A DNA stretch of 20,175 nt from a virus. Made by a program: the position numbers and the translations under genes. Positions 13,826 through 20,175 of the stretch are shown piece after piece. The notes beneath the pieces were generated by a model, which searched no databases, was not told the origin of the DNA, and saw only the letters and a list, made by a program, of their open reading frames with translations. Location: IMG/VR virus record IMGVR_UViG_3300032284_001603, positions 1 to 20,175 of that record. One strand, written 5' to 3'. Each line of letters opens with the position of its first letter. Position 1 is the stretch's first letter.

Positions 13826-14983
13826 ATGACAACAACAATCAGCCCTAATGCTTCAACAAGCACGGTCACTGAAACAAGTGCAGTCCCAAGTTTAGATTCT
13901 ATAGCATCTAAAATGACCGCAATGCGTGAAAACACATTACGTAATCAAATTAGACCTACTGAACAGACTGTAACAGGTGAAAATGAATCGGCAGAGTCAT
14001 CGACCCCTGTGGCGCCAGAGCCAGAAATTGCTGAATCCAGCGATGATAATTTTGAAGAAAGCAATCATGAAGAAGATACCCCAAATGAAGATTTGGTAAG
14101 TATTGATTCAGAGAATTCTACAGCAGACGAACTTATTGATTTTATCGAATTTGCAGATACGAACCCGAACGCTAAGTTCAAGTTCATGCGAAATGGTAAA
14201 GAAGTAGTTATTGATGCAAAGAAAGCAGCTTCAATATTAGGTCAAGGAAGCGCAATACATGAAGAAGCCAGACAGTTAAAAATTGAACGAGCTGACTTTG
14301 ATGAGTATCGTAAAGAATCTCATATAAGACAAGAAGGTTTGACTTTAGCAATGGAATTTACAATTGAACCAAAGTTGAAAGGTGCATATGATGAAATTGT
14401 CAAAACACAAAATTATCAATCTACATTTCAACAACAATTAGCTAATACGAGGGATCCAGCGCAAATTGCAAGGATTCAAGCAAGTATGGCACAAAATGAA
14501 GCTTATATTCAGCAACAGCAAAATGTGATCGGGCAACTGAAACCAGCTGTAGATGAATTTAGACAAATTCGTAGCCAACAAGTTAATGAAAGATTAGATA
14601 CCGCACGTAAAAACTTTAAAGACAAAGAGTTGAAAAACGAATATGTTTATAAAGAAGTTCGTGATAAGGTAGCTAAACTTTGGCCTCAAGCTAATCAAGA
14701 ATTAATTCCGGGAGTTGCTAATATCGATTTAATTTCATCTGATGAAAATTTATTAAGTTTAGTCAGAGATGGATTAAGATATCGAGATAAACCTACTCAA
14801 AAATCAGCCGGGTCGTCAATGGCAGCATTGACACAAAGACGCGGTAGTTCAACTAACAATCGTGGCGCTAATGATGATATTAGCAAACTTCGTGAACAAG
14901 CCAAGACCGGTGATAAAAAAGCCGGAGACAATCTTTTGATGGCACAACTTAGTAAAATTCGTGCGTCAAGAGGTGGTAGATAA
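13826..14983 (+). CDS. Scaffolding protein
   Basis: 385 residues. The N-terminal third is Ser/Thr/Glu/Asp-rich and probably disordered (residues about 1-100, with SSDDNFEESNHEEDTPNEDL). A small folded segment follows (DELIDFIEFADTNPNAKFKF then NGKEVVIDAKKAASILGQGS). A long helical, coiled-coil-prone region spans about 145-275 (RQLKIERADFDEYRKES, QQQQNVIGQLKPAVDEFRQI). A basic, Gly/Arg-rich C-terminus (SKIRASRGGR) is typical of the capsid-binding end of scaffolds. Such proteins guide procapsid assembly and leave or are cut before packaging. Position directly before the capsid gene supports the call. No protease motif is seen. Confidence 0.8.
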   Translation: MTTTISPNASTSTVTETSAVPSLDSIASKMTAMRENTLRNQIRPTEQTVTGENESAESSTPVAPEPEIAESSDDNFEESNHEEDTPNEDLVSIDSENSTADELIDFIEFADTNPNAKFKFMRNGKEVVIDAKKAASILGQGSAIHEEARQLKIERADFDEYRKESHIRQEGLTLAMEFTIEPKLKGAYDEIVKTQNYQSTFQQQLANTRDPAQIARIQASMAQNEAYIQQQQNVIGQLKPAVDEFRQIRSQQVNERLDTARKNFKDKELKNEYVYKEVRDKVAKLWPQANQELIPGVANIDLISSDENLLSLVRDGLRYRDKPTQKSAGSSMAALTQRRGSSTNNRGANDDISKLREQAKTGDKKAGDNLLMAQLSKIRASRGGR

Positions 14984-15016
14984 AATAGCCAATCAATTCA
15001 TTTTAAGGAGAATATT

Positions 15017-16186
15017 ATGGCAGAAATTACAACCAGTCAAATTGGTAACGGTACTACAGCTTATGGTTCTGATATCGTTGTTAAAGACTTAGATTTAGAT
15101 GTATCAAATCGTGTAAAAGACGATACCCCTGTGTTAAACATGGCAATGAGTAAAAAACGTAAAGTTAATTCAACTTTGCCTTTGTGGACAGATGATATCT
15201 ATCGTTTGCCTGCAGTGCAAGCTCAAGTTGAAGGTGCTACAGTTGCAACATCACAAGCTGAGTCAAATCAGCGTTACAACTTAGGTAACTATACTCAGAT
15301 TTTCAGTACAGTTATTGCCGCTTCAGGTACAGCTCGTGCTGTTATGCAATCTGGTGGTGATCCACAAGCTTATCAAGAAGTCAAGCAATTGATTGAAATG
15401 ATGTTTGACGTTGAGGCTCAATTGGTACGTAATGACCAAATTGGTACAAAATACGCTGGTCAAACTGGTACAGCATCTGGTTTACCATCAGGTCAAACTG
15501 GCCGTCGTATGGGTTCATTGTCAGCTTTTGCTGGTACACAATCTTTCAATACAACAAGTGGTTCAGTTACAGGTTTGAATACATGGACAAATAATGAAAG
15601 TTCAGATAGTGCTTCAGAAGCAACTGATACATTCAATATTTCAGCTAATGGTTCACAATTTTATACTGGTACATTCACTAATCAATTGTTCTCACCAGCT
15701 TTATACAAGCAATTGGTAACTGTTGCTGAACAACGTTATAACGCTAAAATTCGCACTATTGTTGCTCCTACAAGTTTAAGAACTAGTATCAGTGATAACA
15801 TTCCTCAATCAAGAGGTATTAATCGTGTGAACTCAGAGCGCGGTGATACAATTGCTACATACGAAGGTGACTTCAATTATAGCTATGAAGTATTTGATTC
15901 ATGGATTATGAATCAATCAGGTATGAGCAATAGCATTTACTTCTTGAATGAAGATGTTATTCAATGGGGTGGTTTGCGTGATCTAGGACCTAACAATGAA
16001 GTATTCTCAAATGCTGACGCATCTTTGGATCAGTTCATTATGGAAGGTACATTGATTGTACGTAACCCAGCTGGTGTTGGTTTGTTAAACAACATTATGG
16101 CTGGTACAGATCAACAAGCTAACTTACCAGGTGCACGTCCTTCAGTATTGGTATCACGTACTAATCAAGGTGCAGGTGCAGTTTAA
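15017..16186 (+). CDS. Major capsid protein, SU10/DUF5309-like HK97 fold
   Basis: 389 residues with an excellent AAGGAG upstream of ATG. NYTQIFSTVIAASGTARAV, GGDPQAYQEVKQLIEMMFDV and EAQLVRNDQ match the E-loop and spine-helix region of the SU10-type major head protein family. Later features are FSPALYKQLVTVAEQRYNAK, IVAPTSLRTSISD and YSYEVFDSWIMNQS. It builds the icosahedral or elongated shell. Codon use differs from neighbours: about 15 of 25 Leu codons are TTG, against mainly TTA and CTT in the terminase, as expected for the most highly expressed gene. A strong terminator follows 23 bases after the stop. Confidence 0.9.
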   Translation: MAEITTSQIGNGTTAYGSDIVVKDLDLDVSNRVKDDTPVLNMAMSKKRKVNSTLPLWTDDIYRLPAVQAQVEGATVATSQAESNQRYNLGNYTQIFSTVIAASGTARAVMQSGGDPQAYQEVKQLIEMMFDVEAQLVRNDQIGTKYAGQTGTASGLPSGQTGRRMGSLSAFAGTQSFNTTSGSVTGLNTWTNNESSDSASEATDTFNISANGSQFYTGTFTNQLFSPALYKQLVTVAEQRYNAKIRTIVAPTSLRTSISDNIPQSRGINRVNSERGDTIATYEGDFNYSYEVFDSWIMNQSGMSNSIYFLNEDVIQWGGLRDLGPNNEVFSNADASLDQFIMEGTLIVRNPAGVGLLNNIMAGTDQQANLPGARPSVLVSRTNQGAGAV

Positions 16187-16209
16187 TCTTAATTAATTAA
16201 GTTAATCTA

Positions 16210-16240
16210 AAAAAAGGCTCTTAGGAGCCTTTTTTCTTTT
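16210..16240 (+). terminator. Rho-independent terminator after the major capsid gene
   Basis: The arms AAAAAAGGCTC (16210-16220) and GAGCCTTTTTT (16225-16235) form an 11-bp stem with a four-base TTAG loop. A GC-rich core (GGCTC/GAGCC) and a T-rich tail (to 16240) make it a textbook terminator. The next GATAAATA begins at 16241. Confidence 0.9.
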
Positions 16241-16248
16241 GATAAATA
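16241..16248 (+). promoter_or_regulatory. Candidate late promoter GATAAATA, leaderless geometry
   Basis: Exact GATAAATA immediately after the capsid terminator, with five bases (CTATT) to ATG 16254. T4-late spacing puts the transcript start on the A of that ATG, the same geometry as at 5619. The 25 bases upstream are terminator sequence, so a conventional -35 box is very unlikely. Confidence 0.65.
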
Positions 16249-16253
16249 CTATT

Positions 16254-16838
16254 ATGAATGATATTAATAAACCCGAATATTTAAGCGATAAAGATCCTGA
16301 AAAAAATCATGATTATTGGAGACAAGATCATGGTGGTATGGTTACAAATCATAATGGTGTGGCAGATAAATTATTGAAAAATAATGATCTTTACAATGCT
16401 ATGAAAGGTGATTGGAAAAGATCATCGTATAATAAAAGTAAAAACATTAAAGTTACATCTGGTCGTGAAGACGGTAAATTTTATATACAACGTGAACAAA
16501 CAAATACTGATGCAATTGCAGAATATTGTAGAATATATCGCAAAGCGGCAGAAGAAGGTATACCTGATCCATTGGCACCGCTTATGCCAGATGGTAAATT
16601 AGGTCATAAATGGATGGAATTACCCACAGTGGTTTCTATTCGTATATCAGATGAATATTTTGGTGGCATGCCCTGGAATGCAATCAAAAATGATAGAACA
16701 TTAAAAGCACAGTTTTATCGTGTAGTAGAAACAGAATACAATCAATATGTATGTTATCCAGGAGGCAAATTACCTATTCCAGTTGATGTTCCTTATCCAA
16801 CTCGTGTAGGCCAAACTAAATTTTTTAAGGGCAATTAA
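16254..16838 (+). CDS. Hypothetical virion-associated protein
   Basis: 194 residues from ATG 16254. An in-frame TTG at 16239 lies within the terminator and octamer, and is rejected. The N-terminus is charged (PEYLSDKDPEKNHDYWRQDH). A middle stretch (GREDGKFYIQREQTNTDAIA, YCRIYRKAAEEGIPDPLAPL) leads to a more globular C-terminus (LGHKWMELPTVVSIRISDEY, FYRVVETEYNQYVCYPG). No catalytic motif is visible. Its place between capsid and head-tail adaptor suggests a head-completion or structural role, by position only. There is no Shine-Dalgarno, so it may be translated from a leaderless message. It is two bases from the adaptor gene. Confidence 0.7.
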   Translation: MNDINKPEYLSDKDPEKNHDYWRQDHGGMVTNHNGVADKLLKNNDLYNAMKGDWKRSSYNKSKNIKVTSGREDGKFYIQREQTNTDAIAEYCRIYRKAAEEGIPDPLAPLMPDGKLGHKWMELPTVVSIRISDEYFGGMPWNAIKNDRTLKAQFYRVVETEYNQYVCYPGGKLPIPVDVPYPTRVGQTKFFKGN

Positions 16839-16840
16839 TA

Positions 16841-17800
16841 ATGTTCGTAATCCCAACAGCAGATGACTTGGTAACATTTATCCAAGATTTTACCGGAAGC
16901 AATAATACCGAAGAAATTAAAAAATGTATATTCATGGCCGAAATGTCTATGCGTAATATCGAATTACCAGCTTTGCGTTGTGATCCATATGCTCCAGAAA
17001 ATATAGGTGTAGCTGATCAATATGGTCATATACCAATTCCAGGCGACATGAATAAACCAATTTTGTTTTTCAAACAAGGTCAGCAAGTTACAACTTCAGC
17101 AACAGCTACTGGTACCAGTGGTCAATATACAGTTACTTTAACTTCAATTCCAGCTAGAACATTAAATGTAGGTATGTATGTAACTGGTACAGGAATCGGT
17201 ACAGGTGCAACAATTAGTCTTATTACTGGTGCTGGTGGTATTGGAACTGTTATAACTTTAACTTTACCAAATACCACAACAGTTAATGGTTCATTGATAT
17301 TTTCTAGTGGTGGACAAACATCTAGTCAAACAGGACCATGGATCGTATATGATCGTATTGGTGATCGTGATATTATTACACAAAGTATGGTTGCTCAATT
17401 ATATTTGCAACCAGTTAACGTACCTGCAGTTATTCGTGGTAAATTTAGTGAGGTGGGAAACAAATATCAATTTTTACCATATGTAGCAGCCGGTGATTTA
17501 ATTAATATGTATTATTATAGAGCTTGGCCTTTATTGTTTGCACCAACAAGCACTGAAGATGTTACTGTTCAAAATAATGCTGTTCTTGCAACTTGGCCAG
17601 AAGGTTATGTTTATGCAACTTTACGTGAATATTATGTTAAACGTCACAATACAACTGATGCCGCAATTTATGATACAAAATTTAATGAAGCATGGCAAGC
17701 AGTTGAAGATCAAAATAATCTTGGTAAATGGTCTGGTGGTCATACAAGATTAACTTCAGTTTGGCAACCAAGACAATATCGCCAATATAATATTAAATAA
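16841..17800 (+). CDS. Head-tail adaptor (gp4-like) with an inserted beta-rich domain
   Basis: 319 residues with AAGGG about nine bases upstream. The outer parts look like a podovirus gp4-like adaptor. The helical N-terminus has VTFIQDFTGSNNTEEIKKCI, FMAEMSMRNIELPALR and PYAP. Later come GPWIVYDRIGDRDIIT, YYRAWPLLFAP, VLATWPEGYVYATLREYYVK and the helix YDTKFNEAWQAVEDQN. Residues about 82-164 are quite different: Thr/Gly/Ile-rich, beta-type (SGQYTVTLTSIPARTLNVGM, YVTGTGIGTGATISLI), bounded by similar short Gly/Gln-containing segments (KQGQQ and SGGQT). This appears to be a domain inserted in the adaptor core. The protein would seat on the portal and bind tail parts. The family call is moderate; the domain boundary is read directly from composition. 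Confidence 0.65.
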   Translation: MFVIPTADDLVTFIQDFTGSNNTEEIKKCIFMAEMSMRNIELPALRCDPYAPENIGVADQYGHIPIPGDMNKPILFFKQGQQVTTSATATGTSGQYTVTLTSIPARTLNVGMYVTGTGIGTGATISLITGAGGIGTVITLTLPNTTTVNGSLIFSSGGQTSSQTGPWIVYDRIGDRDIITQSMVAQLYLQPVNVPAVIRGKFSEVGNKYQFLPYVAAGDLINMYYYRAWPLLFAPTSTEDVTVQNNAVLATWPEGYVYATLREYYVKRHNTTDAAIYDTKFNEAWQAVEDQNNLGKWSGGHTRLTSVWQPRQYRQYNIK

Positions 17801-17811
17801 GGTCAATATTA

Positions 17812-20175
17812 ATGTCTAGCAATACAAGCAATACAACAAGTTTATATTCGTTTGTGGATAATGTAACAGTTTCTACAAATAATTTTACTACCTTATATAA
17901 TAGTACACCGGGTAATGTTGTAACATCGGCAGTACCAGATACAAATTATACTACATTATACAGCACTTCTACAGAAGTTAATCCAACTTACGCATATGGT
18001 AATAGTAATGTAGAAGCTTTTTTAAATTCAGGCACAGATGGTGCTAATCAAGTTCAAAATATTCATGCAAATGGAAATGTAACTGCTAATTACTATTTTG
18101 GTAATGGTAGTCAATTAACTGGTATCATTGCTGTTAATGCAAATTATTCAAGCTATGCGGGTAATTTAGTTGTAAAAGGCAATGAAGCAAATGTTCACGT
18201 AAATTTAGCAAATACATATATTGACTCTCTTGCTAAAAATGGTAATGCATATACACAAATTTATCATAATGAACAAAATTGGCAAGTATATCCTGAAGAT
18301 GATAATACAGGACCTAATCCTGCTTGGGCATGGCTTAATCTAGATTTAAGCAATATTAATCAGCCTACTATTATTATTGAAACTCAACCAGCTGATACTG
18401 GAATAAAGAATACATGGACATTTGACTCAAAAGGTAATTTAACATTACCAGCAAATACATTTGCAGTTAATTATGCAAATGGGTCACCTGTTAATTTAGC
18501 AAATTCAAATTATGCAAACTTTGCAAATTACGCAAACTTTGCGGGCAATGCGTTTGCTGTCAATGGAGCTAATGTAAATGGTCAAGTAGCTAATGCATTA
18601 ATTGCTGGTACTGTATATACGAATGCTCAACCAAATATTACATCAGTTGGTACATTAGATTTATTAGATGTAACCGGTAATGTATCCGCCAATTACTATA
18701 CTGGTAATGGTAGTTTGTTAACTGGTATAGGTAATGCAACTAACATTGTTAATGGTAATACAAGTGTTACTATACCTATCGTAGATGGCAATGTTATAGT
18801 AGATGCTAATGGTGCAATATCAACATTTGCAACTGATGGTACACTTACTTTAGCTGGTAATGTTATTTTTAACAATGATGCAAAAATAATTACTGGTCCA
18901 TCAATATTAGAGATTACAGCTAATGCACTTAATGATGCAACTGGTTTATATTTAGAGTCAAATGGCAATGCAGCCATATATGCTAATGCTAATTTTGTTG
19001 TTCAAACAAATGAAACAGGAGTACAACAGAATTGGACGTTTGATTATGCAGGTAATTTAACATTACCAGGCAATACCTTTGCGGTTAATTATGCAAATGG
19101 TAATCCTGTAAATTTAGACGGACCAGTGGCAAATGCAAACTATGCAAATTATGCTGGTACAGCTTTTTCAGTAAATGGAGCTAATGTATCTGGTGCTGTT
19201 AACTTAGCAACATACGCAACAACAGCTAATAGTGTAGCAGGTAGTAATGTATCTGGTCAAGTGGCTAATTCATTAATAGCTGGTACAGTTTATACAAATG
19301 CTCAACCAAATATTACATCAGTTGGTACTTTAGTTAATTTATCAGTTGGAACAAATCCTGCAAATACAGGTGCTATTACATCATATGGTAATATTACTTT
19401 AATCGGTAATGTTACAATGGCTAATATTATTGAAGTTAATTATTTGGCCAACAATAATTCAGCATTGAACACAAATCAAAATTATCTATTTGGAACTGCA
19501 CGTGGTAATCGTGCATCTCCGAGCAATTTAGCAGTAGGTGATTATCTTTTTAGAAATGGCTTACTTGCATATACAGGTAACGGTGGTGCAAATTTTGATG
19601 GAGGTAATGGTGTATGGAGATCGTTAGCATGGCAAAAAGTGTTAATGACTGATTTACCAACAGGCGCTAATAGAAATCCAGGTACTCAATCACAAACAAT
19701 AGTATATAATGCTACCAATAATACTGCATTAACATTTACTATGGATCAAAATGGTAATATGAATATACCATCAAGTGTAGTTGCTAATGGTGCTAATATT
19801 AATGGTAATGTAACAGCAAATTATTATATAGGTAATGGTAGTTTGTTAACAGGAATAGTAACTACTGGCGGTAATGCAAATTATGCAAATTATGCTAATA
19901 ATGTTGTAAATGCATCACAACCTAATATTACCTCAGTTGGTAACTTAACAAGTTTAACTGTAAATGGTCCAGTTAATATTACTGGCAGTCTTACCTTTTC
20001 AGGTAATGTAGGTGCAAATTATTTTCTTGGTAATGGTAGTCAATTAACTGGAATAATATCTACTGATGGTAATGCAAATTATGCAAACTATGCTGGTACT
20101 GCTTTTACTGTTGCGGGTCCTAATGTAACAGGATATGTAAATAATGCAATATATGCTAATGTAGCTAATGTAGCC
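17812..20175 (+). CDS. Modular tail fibre/shaft protein, 3' end outside window
   Basis: ATG 17812 follows AAGGT (17799-17803), which overlaps the adaptor stop. The frame stays open for 788 codons to the window edge. The sequence is Asn/Gly/Ala/Thr-rich, low in charge and highly repetitive. GNGSQLTGI or GNGSLLTGI recurs at about 18100, 18700, 19840 and 20030, and NAQPNITSVG or a variant (NASQPNITSVG) at about 18620, 19300 and 19910. ANYANYAG and NVTANYY strings, and a WTFD..GNLTLP..NTFAVNYANG module, also recur. These patterns are typical of beta-helical phage fibre shafts in aquatic phages. A less repetitive segment lies at about 19440-19700 (LFGTARGNRASPSNLAVGDY). No receptor-binding tip or chaperone is seen yet, so those are likely outside the window. 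Confidence 0.85.
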   Translation, partial: MSSNTSNTTSLYSFVDNVTVSTNNFTTLYNSTPGNVVTSAVPDTNYTTLYSTSTEVNPTYAYGNSNVEAFLNSGTDGANQVQNIHANGNVTANYYFGNGSQLTGIIAVNANYSSYAGNLVVKGNEANVHVNLANTYIDSLAKNGNAYTQIYHNEQNWQVYPEDDNTGPNPAWAWLNLDLSNINQPTIIIETQPADTGIKNTWTFDSKGNLTLPANTFAVNYANGSPVNLANSNYANFANYANFAGNAFAVNGANVNGQVANALIAGTVYTNAQPNITSVGTLDLLDVTGNVSANYYTGNGSLLTGIGNATNIVNGNTSVTIPIVDGNVIVDANGAISTFATDGTLTLAGNVIFNNDAKIITGPSILEITANALNDATGLYLESNGNAAIYANANFVVQTNETGVQQNWTFDYAGNLTLPGNTFAVNYANGNPVNLDGPVANANYANYAGTAFSVNGANVSGAVNLATYATTANSVAGSNVSGQVANSLIAGTVYTNAQPNITSVGTLVNLSVGTNPANTGAITSYGNITLIGNVTMANIIEVNYLANNNSALNTNQNYLFGTARGNRASPSNLAVGDYLFRNGLLAYTGNGGANFDGGNGVWRSLAWQKVLMTDLPTGANRNPGTQSQTIVYNATNNTALTFTMDQNGNMNIPSSVVANGANINGNVTANYYIGNGSLLTGIVTTGGNANYANYANNVVNASQPNITSVGNLTSLTVNGPVNITGSLTFSGNVGANYFLGNGSQLTGIISTDGNANYANYAGTAFTVAGPNVTGYVNNAIYANVANVA
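18415..19332 (+). repeat. Duplicated module inside the tail fibre
   Basis: The block starting TGG at 18415 (coding WTFD.KGNLTLPANTFAVNY) recurs at 19033 (WTFDYAGNLTLPGNTFAVNY), 618 bases later. The downstream part coding ANALIAGTVYTNAQPNITSVG at 18589-18657 recurs at 19264-19332, 675 bases later. The second copy therefore carries an extra 57 bases (19 codons, around VNLATYATTANSVAGSNV). The frame is kept throughout. Confidence 0.75.

Noticed and set aside
14979-14987. GATAAAATA upstream of the capsid gene
   Set aside because: Has an extra A relative to the octamer and overlaps the scaffold stop; the capsid gene has a strong ribosome-binding site and is covered by the octamer at 13441. Kept only as a possible degenerate site.
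16239-16253. Upstream TTG start giving five extra residues to the protein at 16254
   Set aside because: It lies in the terminator tail and promoter octamer with no ribosome-binding site; the ATG at 16254 fits the octamer spacing seen at 5619.
18696-18977. Minus-strand open frame of 93 codons in the fibre region
   Set aside because: Antisense of a repetitive, continuously open fibre gene; composition is a mirror of Asn/Gly/Thr codons.
17812-20175. Diversity-generating retroelement target in the fibre
   Set aside because: No reverse transcriptase, template repeat or adenine-specific variable pair is visible; the repeats look like structural shaft modules.
1-20175. tRNA genes, integrase, attachment sites or insertion sequences
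   Set aside because: None seen: almost all of the window is accounted for by coding sequence, and the gaps are too short to hold them.

Overview
This is a contiguous stretch of the late (virion morphogenesis and packaging) region of a tailed double-stranded DNA phage. It is AT-rich, tightly packed, and carries no integrase, tRNA, insertion sequence or CRISPR array. The portal (long, P22-gp1-like), a major capsid protein of the SU10/DUF5309 type, a gp4-like head-tail adaptor and T7-gp14/gp16-like ejection proteins all point to a podovirus-like virion. The host cannot be told from the sequence. Base composition and the type of accessory genes resemble uncultured aquatic phages, but that is only an impression.

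Layout. Positions 1-5097 hold the end of a virion module on the + strand: the C-terminal part of a Pro/Thr-rich repeat protein, an Ala/Gln/Gly-rich ejection-protein candidate, a 796-residue internal virion protein with an N-terminal lytic transglycosylase domain, a further ejection-type protein, and a Dps/ferritin-like protein. One gene only is on the minus strand (5086-5577, degenerate GNAT acetyltransferase-like), converging on and overlapping the Dps-like gene. Positions 5632-7479 start with a probable small terminase gene and continue with a cassette of five small basic, Gly-rich or beta-rich proteins. Positions 7553-9353 hold four proteins of unknown or weakly known function, one of them resembling an HNH-less homing-endonuclease relative. 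Then come the large terminase (9355-10968), a 44-residue conserved small protein, the portal, a small protein, the scaffold, the major capsid protein, a hypothetical virion protein, a head-tail adaptor with an inserted beta-rich domain, and a long modular tail fibre that runs off the right edge.

Regulation. The most striking signal is an exact octamer, GATAAATA, found seven times. All copies are on the + strand, at gene boundaries, upstream of late genes. It resembles the T4-type late promoter TATAAATA, and no shared -35 box is visible. If transcription starts six bases past the octamer, as in T4, two genes (small terminase at 5632, hypothetical at 16254) would begin exactly at their ATG and so be leaderless. 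A third transcript would begin on the first base of a perfect 12-bp hairpin (7496-7524). The major capsid gene is followed by a strong terminator and then immediately by another copy of the octamer.

How it fits together. The terminase pair packages DNA through the portal into a shell built by the scaffold and the capsid protein. The adaptor and fibre complete the tail. The ejection proteins, one with a cell-wall-cutting domain, would pass into the host at infection. The Dps-like protein and the acetyltransferase are accessory genes placed inside the late region.
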